Below, in pieces: positions 44,124 to 52,863 of a stretch of 64,000 bases of DNA. The notes beneath the pieces are model-generated. The model was given only the letters and a program-made list of their open reading frames with translations. It was not told the DNA's origin and searched no databases. The DNA is taken from positions 372,001 to 436,000 of the forward strand of contig NZ_VFOU01000003.1 of NCBI RefSeq assembly GCF_006716305.1, in the 5' to 3' direction. A program made the position numbers and the translations under genes. This DNA is from Enteractinococcus coprophilus (GTDB taxonomy: Bacteria; Actinomycetota; Actinomycetes; Actinomycetales; Micrococcaceae). Position 1 is the first letter of the stretch; the number at the start of each line of letters is the position of its first letter.

Positions 44124-45377
44124 ATGGCTTCATTAGGATCTCGCATCGCAACGCAGCGCCACACCGCTGTGGAACAGCTCGCTCCGGCGCTCACCGACAC
44201 CACACCCGTGTTGGGTGTGATCGATTACAACATCCTGGACCAACTGATTGAACTCGTCCACCAGACGTATTCCGAAGAATGGTTCCGGCCAGCTGTTTCT
44301 GTCGGAACGATCGGCATACCCGGGGTCCTAGAACATTTCCGCGCGCGTGGCATCGGCGTCTTAACAAGCTCGGCCGTCGAGCTCGAAATCGCTCGGCACA
44401 GTGGCTACCCGCTGGTAGACGTCATCCACAACGCCCCGGTCAAGACGCACACTCAGCTCCAAGATGTCACAGACGGTGCCGTGAGCTTCAGCATCAGTAA
44501 CTTCGCCGAATTGGCCAGGGTGGATCAGCTGCTGCAGGACACCGAAAACTATGCGGGCACGATCGGGTTGCAGATCACCCCGCAAGCCTCAGCAGATGAT
44601 AATGCCACGACCTTCGCACACGTAGGGATCGGGCTGCGGGATCACCGCAAAGATCTCATCGAAGTCTTCCTCGAACGGCCCTGGTTGACGCAATTACACG
44701 TGAGCTTTGATACGCCGCCCACCAGTCTGCAACAAACCGCTGAACAGGTTGCGGCGATCTATCAGTTCGCCGAAGATATTGAACACGCGGTCGGCGGCCC
44801 CCGCATCCAAGGACTACATTTTGGTGCGGGCGCGTCCATGCAGTCCGGTGACGAGGAACAGGATCCCGCACTGGATAATCATCGCTTCGTACACCAAGCG
44901 ATGATCCCGGACCTGATGTACGGAAAATATCAGTTCACCATCGATTTCAGCGAATTTCTGACCGCCAGGGCCGGGATGATCCTGGCCCGGGTGGAATACA
45001 CTAAAGACCTCGACGGCCGGATGATCGCTGTGGTGCACGCCGATGCTCAGCCACATCCCGAAACCAGTCGCATCATCGTCTTCGATGAACATGGCAACCA
45101 CAAAGACGACTTCCAACAGTACTATTACGACGTCGCTGGTCCCAACGGGCTGGTCGCCCAGAGCGTGCCGCTACCCGCAGTTCAAGAAGGCGATGTGTTA
45201 GCGCTCCTCGATATCGGTGCTGCCGCATTTGGGCCACGCTCACACTTTACCGCGCCCATCTACGGCATTCGCGCCGACGGATTACTAACCGAATCCAGCG
45301 TGCTGTCCGCTGGCCGATCGACTCATGACCTCACGGAAGCCGCTGGGATTTATCAGCCCGAGAAGCTACTGCACTAA
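44124..45377 (+). CDS. Type III PLP-fold (decarboxylase/racemase-like) protein lacking the PLP lysine
   Basis: 417 residues with the layout of diaminopimelate/ornithine decarboxylases: an alanine-racemase-like barrel (about 30-280) and a C-terminal beta domain. Alignable blocks are GIGVLTSSAVELEIARHSGYP, QGLHFGAGAS, FLTARAGMILARVEYTKD and EGDVLALLDIGAAAFG. At the position of the PLP-binding Lys (family pattern Y-A-[VL]-K-A-N), it has A57-V58-S59-V60. The conserved GPxCxSxD cysteine loop also reads GPNGLVAQ. It probably cannot form the usual Schiff base. A TAGGAT ends 6 bases before the ATG (possible leaderless promoter), and there is no strong Shine-Dalgarno. Function unknown. Confidence 0.65.
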   Translation: MASLGSRIATQRHTAVEQLAPALTDTTPVLGVIDYNILDQLIELVHQTYSEEWFRPAVSVGTIGIPGVLEHFRARGIGVLTSSAVELEIARHSGYPLVDVIHNAPVKTHTQLQDVTDGAVSFSISNFAELARVDQLLQDTENYAGTIGLQITPQASADDNATTFAHVGIGLRDHRKDLIEVFLERPWLTQLHVSFDTPPTSLQQTAEQVAAIYQFAEDIEHAVGGPRIQGLHFGAGASMQSGDEEQDPALDNHRFVHQAMIPDLMYGKYQFTIDFSEFLTARAGMILARVEYTKDLDGRMIAVVHADAQPHPETSRIIVFDEHGNHKDDFQQYYYDVAGPNGLVAQSVPLPAVQEGDVLALLDIGAAAFGPRSHFTAPIYGIRADGLLTESSVLSAGRSTHDLTEAAGIYQPEKLLH

Positions 45378-45446
45378 GCTCCGCGGCGCAATGTGACGGC
45401 GTCGTTTTTCAAATTCCATCGGAATTGCCTAAAGTAATGGGCGTAA

Positions 45447-45531
45447 CCCATCCAGAGCGGCTAAGAGATCTGGCTCGACGACGCCGCAGCAACCACACAT
45501 TGTGCAGGTGCTACCGCCAGAACCGATGGAA
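45447..45531 (+). promoter_or_regulatory. SAM-I (S-box) riboswitch 3
   Basis: P1 CCATC (45448-45452) pairs with GATGG (45525-45529). The core is nearly identical to riboswitch 1 (CAGAGCGGCTAAGAGATCTGG, CTCGACGACGCCGCAGCAACC as adjacent segments, GGTGCTACCGCCAGAACC). The Shine-Dalgarno (GGAAAGG) starts within P1, so control should be translational. A possible -10 is TAAAGT at 45430-45435. The controlled gene is acetyl-CoA synthetase, which is unexpected for an S-box. Confidence 0.88.
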
Positions 45532-45542
45532 AGGTTAAATTC

Positions 45543-47657
45543 TTGACGCAATCCACCACCGCCCCCACCAACACGACCATTGTGCACCGCACCGGACTGG
45601 CCGCCAAACTGTTCGACGAACAATACGCGCCACTGCCCAATGGCCTACCCGGCCCCCTCCCCCGGGCCATTGTGGACGCCGCCGACCCAGACGTAAATCC
45701 CGGTCGCGCACCAGGCCTGGCACACCACCGCGACGACGCAACCGGCCAGCAGGTCGATGAGCATCACCGGATGGCCTACTGGGAAGCCGCCGGCCAACGC
45801 CTCACCTGGGACACCCCGTTTTCCACAATCCACTCCTGGACAAAACCCGACCCGGAAGCTGAAGCAGGCCCGGTGGCCCGCTGGTATGAAGACGGTACTT
45901 TGAATGTTTCGGTCAACTGCTTAGACCGTCACGTCGCTGCCGGTCACGGTGACAAAGTCGCACTGTATTTTGAAGGCGAACCCAGCGACCGCCGCGCCGT
46001 CACCTACCAAGACCTACTCGAAGAAGTGTCCCAGACCGCCCATGCCCTCACCGAGCTGGGTATCAAACCCGGCGACCGCGTGGTCGTCTACCTGCCGGTG
46101 ATTGTCGAAACCGTGGTCATCGCTCTGGCCTGCGCCCGCATCGGTGCCGTCCATTCACTGGTCTTCGGCGGGTTTTCGGCCGATGCGTTGAAGTTCCGGG
46201 TCGAAGACACCGGCGCCAAACTGCTGGTCACCTCCGACGGCCAATTCCGCCGCGGCAAAGCCGTGCCCGTCAAGCGTGCCGCCGACGAAGCCGTGGCAGG
46301 TGAAAACAACATCGAACACGTGCTGGTGGTCAACCGCACCGGCCACACCGACATCCCCTGGACCCCAGGCCGCGATGTTTGGTGGGACGATATCGTCGCC
46401 AAGCAACCCACAACTCACGAGCCGGAATTTTTCGACGCCGAGCATCCGCTGTTCATCATGTACACCTCGGGCACGACCGGCCAGCCCAAGGGCCTGGTGC
46501 ACACCTCCGCCGGTTACCTGGCCCACGCCTCGATCACCTACGACTATTTATTCTCGAATCCTGATGTGACCAAACGTGCCGACGACGTCCACTGGTGCAC
46601 CGCCGATCTAGCCTGGGTCACCGCGCACACCTACGAAATGTACGGCCCGCTATCCAACGGCGCGACCCAAGTGATCTACGAGGGCGTACCCAACGCCCCG
46701 CACACCTCGCGCCACTTTGAGATCATCGAACGCTACGGGGTCACCAGCTACTACACTGCGCCCACCCTGTTGCGCTCGCTCATGGGCTGGCACGAATCCG
46801 GCCCCTCCGAGGAATACGATCTTTCCTCCATCCGGCTGATCGGTACCGTCGGCGAGGCCGTCAACCCCGAGGCCTGGACCTGGGCGCGCAACCACATCGG
46901 CCGCGACACCCCCGAGGGCGTGCCGATGGTCGATACCTGGTGGCAATCGGAAACCGGCTCGACCATCATTTCCCCGCGCCAGACCGACACCACGTTCAAA
47001 CCTGGTTCCGGCTCACGTCCATTGCCCGGCGTCAACGTTGCCGTCGTCGACGACGCCGGCAACCCGTCGGAAGCCAACGAACAAGGCGTCATTGTCGTCA
47101 CCCGGCCCGGCCCCGGCGCGGCACGCACCGTGTGGGGCAACCCGGCACGCTTCTACCATTCCTACTGGGATACCTACCACTGGGCAGAAACCGGTCGCGG
47201 CTGGTTTTTGGCCGGCGACGGTGCTAAAACCGACGACGACGGCGATATCTGGATTCTGGGGCGCATCGATGACGTCATCAATATCTCAGGACACCGCCTG
47301 TCGACCATCGAGATCGAGTCCGCGCTGGTGTCGCACCCGAACGTCATCGAAGCCGGCGTTACTCCGGTCCCCCATTCAAAAACCGGACACTGCGCGATTG
47401 CGTTCGTAGTGCCGCGCGGGGATTTCACCGACGACGCTGCCAAAGCCGAACTCACCCAGCTAGTCGCCAAGCAGATCGGTCCCGTGGCGAAACCAGCTGA
47501 CATTGTATTTGTACCGGATGTCCCCAAGACCCGCTCGGGCAAAATCATGCGACGATTGCTTACCCAGCTCTACACCGGTGACACACTCGGCGATACGACC
47601 TCACTGCAAAACGAACCAGCCGTTGCCAAAATCGCTGAGGTACTCAAAAACCGTTAA
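45543..47657 (+). CDS. acs: Acetyl-CoA synthetase (AMP-forming acetate-CoA ligase)
   Basis: 704-residue adenylate-forming enzyme converting acetate, ATP and CoA to acetyl-CoA. N-terminal ACAS_N region (about 60-115), adenylation motifs YTSGTTGQPKG (P-loop), WWQSETGS, GWFLAGDG and ILGRIDDVINISGHR, and the catalytic/acetylatable lysine motif PKTRSGKIMRR near the C-terminus. Its length and motifs fit Acs rather than medium-chain or propionyl ligases. It begins at a TTG (45543) with AAAGG 8 bases upstream and partly inside the SAM riboswitch. Regulation by SAM is unusual; the role may be reuse of acetate released during O-acetylhomoserine-based methionine synthesis (inference). Confidence 0.93.
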   Translation: MTQSTTAPTNTTIVHRTGLAAKLFDEQYAPLPNGLPGPLPRAIVDAADPDVNPGRAPGLAHHRDDATGQQVDEHHRMAYWEAAGQRLTWDTPFSTIHSWTKPDPEAEAGPVARWYEDGTLNVSVNCLDRHVAAGHGDKVALYFEGEPSDRRAVTYQDLLEEVSQTAHALTELGIKPGDRVVVYLPVIVETVVIALACARIGAVHSLVFGGFSADALKFRVEDTGAKLLVTSDGQFRRGKAVPVKRAADEAVAGENNIEHVLVVNRTGHTDIPWTPGRDVWWDDIVAKQPTTHEPEFFDAEHPLFIMYTSGTTGQPKGLVHTSAGYLAHASITYDYLFSNPDVTKRADDVHWCTADLAWVTAHTYEMYGPLSNGATQVIYEGVPNAPHTSRHFEIIERYGVTSYYTAPTLLRSLMGWHESGPSEEYDLSSIRLIGTVGEAVNPEAWTWARNHIGRDTPEGVPMVDTWWQSETGSTIISPRQTDTTFKPGSGSRPLPGVNVAVVDDAGNPSEANEQGVIVVTRPGPGAARTVWGNPARFYHSYWDTYHWAETGRGWFLAGDGAKTDDDGDIWILGRIDDVINISGHRLSTIEIESALVSHPNVIEAGVTPVPHSKTGHCAIAFVVPRGDFTDDAAKAELTQLVAKQIGPVAKPADIVFVPDVPKTRSGKIMRRLLTQLYTGDTLGDTTSLQNEPAVAKIAEVLKNR

Positions 47658-47684
47658 GTTCAGGGCGTGGTGGCCGCGCGACCG

Positions 47685-48926
47685 TCACACCATGACAGCT
47701 TTGAGCGGTCCCACCAGGTCGCCGTGGGCGTCGTCGGCAAGCACCACGTTGTTGACTCCAAGCCATTGGGCCAGGACGTGCAGTTCGGCGCCCAGCTCGT
47801 TGACGACGGTGGACTCGTCCGGCCGGGTTGAATCCACAACCTGCGGGCCGGGTTGCTCTGCGTAGGCGGACGCCACGACGAGCGCTCCTCTGACGCGGTC
47901 ATGTTTGAGATCGACGCGAGCCATCAAGTGTTCGCCTAGCAGAAACGGCAACACGTAGTAGCCATATACGCGCTTCGGTGCGGGCGTATAGATCTCCAGC
48001 CGGTAGTGCATGCCGAAGAGTTCAAATACACGACGCCGTTCAAACACCAACGGATCAAACGGCGCCAACAACGCCCGCGCCTGGACTTGCCGGGGCACCC
48101 GGGCTGCAACATGCATCCACATTGGCCGGTCCCACCCGGGCACCGTGACCGGGATGACTTCGCCGATGGTCTCCAGTGCTGCGATAGCTCGCCGGGTTTC
48201 GTCGTGTTTCAGTCGGAAGTAGTCGGCAAAACACCGGACCGTACCAATGCCGTGGGCTCGAGCTGCGATTCGGATCAGCTCGGTGATCGCGGCTTCTCGC
48301 GCTATCGGCGACTGGGCGCGCACCGCAGGCGGCAGGACTCGCTCGGTCAGGTCATACACTCGTTCAAACTGAGCGTTGCGACGGGCCGGGGTGAGTCTTG
48401 CCGTGTCGAATAAGATTTCCAAGGCGGTTTTGGCCGGTGTCCAGGACCAGCCCCAGTGGTGGCGCGGTCGATGGCTATGTTCCGGGTCCAGGTGGGCTTG
48501 GATGTCTCGACTCGTCAGTGGCCCGTGCTCGGCCACTACACTGTGCACCCGATCCAGTAGCCCCGGTTGTGCATCTTTGAAGCGTTCGATGTCCATGCGG
48601 CCCCAGCCCCGACGATTCCAGGTCAACAATGGGAAGGTAGTGGCGGGCACGTAAGAAGCTTCGTGGGCCCAGGTCTCTACTATCCGTCGCGGTGCGCGAC
48701 CCGTTGCGCGATCCACCAGGGCAGTGTCATATGGTCCAAGCCGTGCAAACAACGGCAACAGGTGTGCTCGTGCCAGGACATTGACCGAATCAATTTGTAC
48801 GACTCCGAGGCGTTTTACCGTATCGGTGATGTGCCGCAGTGTGACAGTTTCGGGCCGCTGACGATCCAGTCCTTGCGCTGCGATAGCGACACGACGGGCC
48901 TGGGCCAGGCTGAGTCTTCGCACCAT
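47685..48926 (-). CDS. YcaQ-type winged-helix DNA glycosylase (HTH_42)
   Basis: 413-residue protein of the HTH_42/YcaQ (AlkX) family, which unhooks DNA interstrand crosslinks or removes bulky alkyl adducts. Catalytic QxD motif present as Q44-I-D46 (VVQIDSVNVL). Further family blocks: RIVETWAHEASYVP, HHWGWSWTPAKTALEILF and LLAPFDPLVFERRR with FELFGMHYRLEIY, then a long C-terminal helix. QxD, rather than QxQ as in AlkZ, places it with YcaQ. It starts one base into the stop of the upstream gene (TAATG), so translation is coupled to that unknown protein. Confidence 0.9.
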   Translation of the reverse strand: MVRRLSLAQARRVAIAAQGLDRQRPETVTLRHITDTVKRLGVVQIDSVNVLARAHLLPLFARLGPYDTALVDRATGRAPRRIVETWAHEASYVPATTFPLLTWNRRGWGRMDIERFKDAQPGLLDRVHSVVAEHGPLTSRDIQAHLDPEHSHRPRHHWGWSWTPAKTALEILFDTARLTPARRNAQFERVYDLTERVLPPAVRAQSPIAREAAITELIRIAARAHGIGTVRCFADYFRLKHDETRRAIAALETIGEVIPVTVPGWDRPMWMHVAARVPRQVQARALLAPFDPLVFERRRVFELFGMHYRLEIYTPAPKRVYGYYVLPFLLGEHLMARVDLKHDRVRGALVVASAYAEQPGPQVVDSTRPDESTVVNELGAELHVLAQWLGVNNVVLADDAHGDLVGPLKAVMV

Positions 48927-49735
48927 TAGAACCCCGCCAACAAGGCAAACATATCATCGACGCTCACCCGCCGGAATGATTCGGTACGCACGAGTCGTTC
49001 TCCTTGTCGCCGTAGGCGTTGTGCAGCCTGCAAGCGAACCGCCTCACGGTCGACCTCGTCTTTGCGCTCCAAGACAGATTCAACCCACCGATCGATGTCA
49101 GCGGCAACCGAGGGGCCTGCACGGCCCATGGAGTCTGGTGCTGCTCGATATTTTTCTAAAATAGCTTCGCGGTCGAGGGTCCGAGGAATATTGGCTTCGA
49201 AAGATGGATGGTCAGATGACAAGACGACCTCGGCACCGGCACAACGACCGCTGGCGTGATAGACGAAGCACGAGGCTAGAAGGTTTCGGGCCGAGCCGAT
49301 GTCTGCAAAAGTATTGGCACTGTCTTTGAGCAGTTCAGGATCACCCGGCGGACTGTCTGGCACCGCTAAACGTGTGATGCCGCGATCTACTATCGCTGCC
49401 AACAGGTCGGCCGGACGCGATGCATCACAGAAGACTTCTTTGCGTGGGGGCCAGAAATCGAACGAACTATGATCCCCGAATCGACCTCCGACGTGGAACA
49501 TGTAAATTTCTGGGTACATCGGCTCGGCATCTCGGCGTGCGGGGTGGATGTCATAGAAATGCACAATGGCCGCTTGGATGAGCAGGCTCGCGCCGAAACT
49601 TCCGTACGGTTCGGTGATCAAGAATCCGTATCGGTCATGTTTATGGCCCTCGGGAAACAGCGCCTCGAGGTCAGCCCCCTGCTGGTGAATCGAGATCTGC
49701 AAGTTTTCTGGTCTGAGCTGATGTGCGACGTGCAC
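48926..49735 (-). CDS. Protein of unknown function coupled to the YcaQ-type gene
   Basis: 269 residues with no signal peptide or membrane segment. I do not recognise the family. The N-terminal half looks like a compact alpha/beta domain (GFLITEPYGSFGASLLIQAAIVHFYDI; EIYMFHVGGRFGDHSSFDFWPP), followed by a Rossmann-like stretch (ADLLAAIVDRGITRLAVPD). The C-terminus is helical and highly charged (SVLERKDEVDREAVRLQAAQ). GTG start at 49735 with GGGAGG 6 bases upstream. Its stop codon overlaps the YcaQ start, suggesting joint function, possibly in DNA damage (inference). Confidence 0.6.
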   Translation of the reverse strand: MHVAHQLRPENLQISIHQQGADLEALFPEGHKHDRYGFLITEPYGSFGASLLIQAAIVHFYDIHPARRDAEPMYPEIYMFHVGGRFGDHSSFDFWPPRKEVFCDASRPADLLAAIVDRGITRLAVPDSPPGDPELLKDSANTFADIGSARNLLASCFVYHASGRCAGAEVVLSSDHPSFEANIPRTLDREAILEKYRAAPDSMGRAGPSVAADIDRWVESVLERKDEVDREAVRLQAAQRLRRQGERLVRTESFRRVSVDDMFALLAGF

Positions 49736-49884
49736 GGTGTTCCTCCCAGCCCTCGAAGTCGACTATGAGTTGTGAGTCTAGGGACCGAAGGCAGATCATT
49801 CAATATGCAGCGGATGGTCCTCAGGAGACTCGACCACCGTGCGCGATCGATTCAAGTAAGGCTCTACGTCACGTCCGCAGTGGG

Positions 49885-50778
49885 TCAGGCGTGGGCAAGG
49901 GACCGGCGCAGAAATGCGAGCTGGGATTTGATGACTTCGTCAAAACGCTCCAAGAATCCGTCGAAATGGCCGGCCGAAAAGGTGCGCAGCTCAGCAATCG
50001 GCGCGCGTTGCGCTAATCGACGCATGGGCGATGAGGGCACCATAGTGTCGTGGGTAGCGAGTCCGATCCACAGCGGACAGGTGATGTATTTAGCATGCCG
50101 GATCGGGCGGATCCGAAACGGCGGCTGAGTCGGTTTGACGAGAATATCGTTGCGCCATAACGACTCTTCGGCACGTAAGGCCTCAAATCCTAGCGCAGCC
50201 TCTTGTTGATTGAACAAGGCCAATTGGCGAGATGGCGCGGTCACCGGCATCCGAATCGGTTCACGAATCCACGAGGCCCGAGCCGCTGCAGCCATACGGC
50301 GCAAGGAATTCCCTACGCCCGAGGCGGCAGAGAATTGCAAGCCGTCCAGAAATGGGCACAACGTCAGTACTGCTGCCACCTGTTTATCCTCAGCAGCCAC
50401 GTTGATGACGTGTCCACCGCCAAAAGAAAACCCCCACAGGATGATCTGTGCGGGATCAATGCCCTGCACCGAACGCGCGAAGGCCACGGCGGCATGAATA
50501 TCTTCGCGTTGCTGTTGGTAGTCAACCAGCTGACGGGGTTCACCCTCGCTATCGCCAAGGTAGCGGTAGTCAAACAACAGGGCGGCATAACCTGCAGTTG
50601 CGAATCGTTCAGCAAATCGAGGATATGCATCTTTCCGCGTCAGGTTCACACTCGGGGCCAATACGACGCAGGGCACCGCCTTCCGTGTGCTGAGCGGGCG
50701 ATACAATGTCGCCGCACACCTCACGCCTTTAGAGGTGAAGGTTCGTTCTTCTGTTTGAAAATCGGCGTGCCGTTTCAT
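49885..50778 (-). CDS. Alpha/beta hydrolase (DUF1100/dienelactone-hydrolase-like)
   Basis: 297-residue serine hydrolase. Nucleophile elbow G-F-S-F-G in IILWGFSFGGGH, oxyanion-side motif VVLAPSVNLTRKDAYPRFAERF, acid region WIGLATHDTMVPS and catalytic His in FSAGHFDGFLERF. Such proteins are cytosolic esterases or peptidase-like hydrolases acting on small acyl substrates. The ATG at 50778 was chosen (CAGGAG 6 bases upstream) in place of an in-frame ATG at 50808. Convergent or divergent partners are absent; it is probably monocistronic. Confidence 0.87.
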   Translation of the reverse strand: MKRHADFQTEERTFTSKGVRCAATLYRPLSTRKAVPCVVLAPSVNLTRKDAYPRFAERFATAGYAALLFDYRYLGDSEGEPRQLVDYQQQREDIHAAVAFARSVQGIDPAQIILWGFSFGGGHVINVAAEDKQVAAVLTLCPFLDGLQFSAASGVGNSLRRMAAAARASWIREPIRMPVTAPSRQLALFNQQEAALGFEALRAEESLWRNDILVKPTQPPFRIRPIRHAKYITCPLWIGLATHDTMVPSSPMRRLAQRAPIAELRTFSAGHFDGFLERFDEVIKSQLAFLRRSLAHA

Positions 50779-50873
50779 GGGCGACTCCTGTCGGTTCCCA
50801 GATGCCAACCGGTGCGGTTCACCGATTGCGCCACAACGTCGAAGTTATCCTCATCTTACCTTGCACGAAATAC

Positions 50874-50912
50874 GATAATGACGGGACCCGTCAGCAGGAT
50901 CCCGTCATCATC
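50874..50912 (-). terminator. Terminator downstream of the 51772-50966 gene
   Basis: A 13-position stem with one mismatch (50874-50886 with 50900-50912) and 13-base loop. On the minus strand it is followed by a short T-rich stretch (TATTTCG). Lies about 50 bases past the stop at 50966. Confidence 0.65.
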
Positions 50913-50965
50913 GTGTGCAGTTTTCTATTTCGTCATGTTGTAGCTGTTGATTCCAGTCTGTGAGG

Positions 50966-51772
50966 TTAGCGAACTACGTCACGCTCATCGCGGTGTTTTG
51001 TATGCACACTGCGCGAGCCTGCGGCACCGGTCAGACCGGCAACCACTGCACCTACGAGTAGACCTCCAACAGCCCACCATGCACTGGCTGCAACATCGTC
51101 TTGAGCTTGCTGAGTGGTATCTTCAAGCTGCTGTTGCGTTTGATCCAGCTGCTGCTGATCCACTGGTGGGTCCTCGGCGGCTGCACCGAGATCCTCGGTG
51201 GTTACTGCACCACCTTCCACCGCGCCCTGGACGACGTTGCCTACCGCACCACCAAGGGTGCCAAGCACGCTGGTACCTAACCAACCGATGAGCACCAGGA
51301 TCGCGACGATCGACGTGGCCCAGGTGCCAATCCCGTGGAGGAAACCAGCACGGACTGCGAGCGTTCCCGCTACGAAACCGGCGAGGGCTAGCGCTACTAA
51401 CAGCGCTACCGCACTCCAGATGCCCACGGCCATGCCGCCGACTCCCTGGAATCCCAGGCCAATACTGACCAGTCCGAAGACGAACATCAGCGCGATAAAG
51501 GTGACGACACCTGCAAAGATTGCACCCCAGGAGACATTTGCACTGCCATGAACGCGCTCATCGGTGCCGATAAATGCATCACGGGCAGTATGGTCCGGGA
51601 CGGGATCATGAGCGGTGGTGTACTCCCGAGTCGTGTGCTCACGAGGAGAACGTTCCTGATCGGGTTGGTGAGACACTGCCGATGCACCAGCAGCCTGCGC
51701 AGCGTGCTCACCACGTTCAGCTTCTGATCGCCTTCGAGGTTCGTCGCTACCGGGTGGATTGGTCTGAGTCAT
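50966..51772 (-). CDS. Small multi-pass membrane protein of unknown function
   Basis: 268 residues. A long hydrophilic, charged N-terminus (1-75) precedes about four glycine-rich hydrophobic helices (about 80-175: WGAIFAGVVTFIALMFVFGLVSIGLGF; AVALLVALALAGFVAGTLAV; WATSIVAILVLIGWLGTSVLG). A Gln/Asp-rich coiled-coil-like segment follows (205-225), then a last helix (WWAVGGLLVGAVVAGLTG) and a charged end. It lies 70 bases after the PRC-barrel/DUF2382 gene in the same direction and is probably part of the same stress/envelope cluster. Confidence 0.7.
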   Translation of the reverse strand: MTQTNPPGSDEPRRRSEAERGEHAAQAAGASAVSHQPDQERSPREHTTREYTTAHDPVPDHTARDAFIGTDERVHGSANVSWGAIFAGVVTFIALMFVFGLVSIGLGFQGVGGMAVGIWSAVALLVALALAGFVAGTLAVRAGFLHGIGTWATSIVAILVLIGWLGTSVLGTLGGAVGNVVQGAVEGGAVTTEDLGAAAEDPPVDQQQLDQTQQQLEDTTQQAQDDVAASAWWAVGGLLVGAVVAGLTGAAGSRSVHTKHRDERDVVR

Positions 51773-51842
51773 GATGACCCCTTTCCGTTCCAGGACCCTG
51801 TTTCAGGTCGATGTGAATCTTACGAACTTCCCAGTCCACCAA

Positions 51843-52652
51843 TTAGCGAGTGGTACCACGACGATCAGTGTCACCGTCAGTTTCGACGTCAATTTCTTCC
51901 TTACGGACGTCGCCTTCAACAGTTTCGGTATCTACAACCTTGCGTTTGCCGACGTTGACCTTTTCGGTGGCAACGGTTTCTTTGCCAACGACCGGGCGTT
52001 CTTCATGCAGGGTGATAGTTTCTTCTACTTCCCCGGTATCGTCGATCGTCCCGGCGCGTGCCGCAGGTGAGCTTTCGTCAATTTGTTCGCGTTCAACGAC
52101 GAGCTCTTCGCGTTCTACTGGGACCTCAACTTGTTGGCGTTCGGTTACGACGCGTTTGCGCAATCGAGCTTGACCAACGACACGCTCTTCTTTACCTACT
52201 ACCAGGTGCTCTTCGTGAGCGACAGCTTGCTCGCCGACATCCTGGCCAGCTGCAACGCCTTGAGTATCGGCGGCTGGGGCGCCAGCGATGCCTTCTGTAT
52301 CGCGAGTCGGAGCGGCAGTACGGTCGGCTCCGAAGTCGAGGCTGTAGTATTCAAAAATCTGGCGCTCTTCGGATGGTTCGATGTGACCGTCCGGATCAAC
52401 ATTTGGAGCGTCTTTGATGAAGTCCTTGGTGTATGGGACCTTCAGATCGCCATCGGCAATCCGGTTTGCGGCCTCAAGCGGGACAAACGTCTCCTTCATG
52501 CCAAACAGTCCGGTAGCGACAGTGATAAACCGCGGTTCTCCGGTCTGATCATCGAGGTAAACCTCTTTGACGTCTCCCACCTTGTCGTTGTTCTGGTCGT
52601 AAACGGTGGCACCGTCGATGTTCTCTAGATTGAAGTTGTTAGTCATTGTCAT
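51843..52652 (-). CDS. PRC-barrel and DUF2382 (YsnF-like) stress protein
   Basis: 269 residues, cytosolic. N-terminal PRC-barrel (about 5-75: DGATVYDQNNDKVGDVKEVYLDD, GEPRFITVATGLFGMKETFVPL). A Gly/Ala/Asp linker follows, and the C-terminal DUF2382 (about 145-255) has repeated short strands (VGKEERVVGQARLRKRV, VVGKETVATEKVNVGKRKV), the pattern of YsnF general-stress proteins. Such proteins are induced by sigma-B-type stress responses; biochemical function unknown. AAGGA lies 5 bases before the ATG at 52652; a second ATG two codons later is possible. Confidence 0.88.
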   Translation of the reverse strand: MTMTNNFNLENIDGATVYDQNNDKVGDVKEVYLDDQTGEPRFITVATGLFGMKETFVPLEAANRIADGDLKVPYTKDFIKDAPNVDPDGHIEPSEERQIFEYYSLDFGADRTAAPTRDTEGIAGAPAADTQGVAAGQDVGEQAVAHEEHLVVGKEERVVGQARLRKRVVTERQQVEVPVEREELVVEREQIDESSPAARAGTIDDTGEVEETITLHEERPVVGKETVATEKVNVGKRKVVDTETVEGDVRKEEIDVETDGDTDRRGTTR

Positions 52653-52863
52653 GCACTTCCTTTCTGAGATGCTGGGCCAATGCGGATCACGATTGGCCCT
52701 TGGTTGCGACTCTAACGGCCGAGTTTTTCACTGACAACAGCCGTTTGCCTCTTGGTTTTCGCAGCGATGAATCGTGTGTTACCGCCACGGATAGCCTGAT
52801 AATGCGCTGTGCATCGCGCGGAGTCGCTGGGGCTACGAGATAAAATCATTCCAGGTGTGAACC

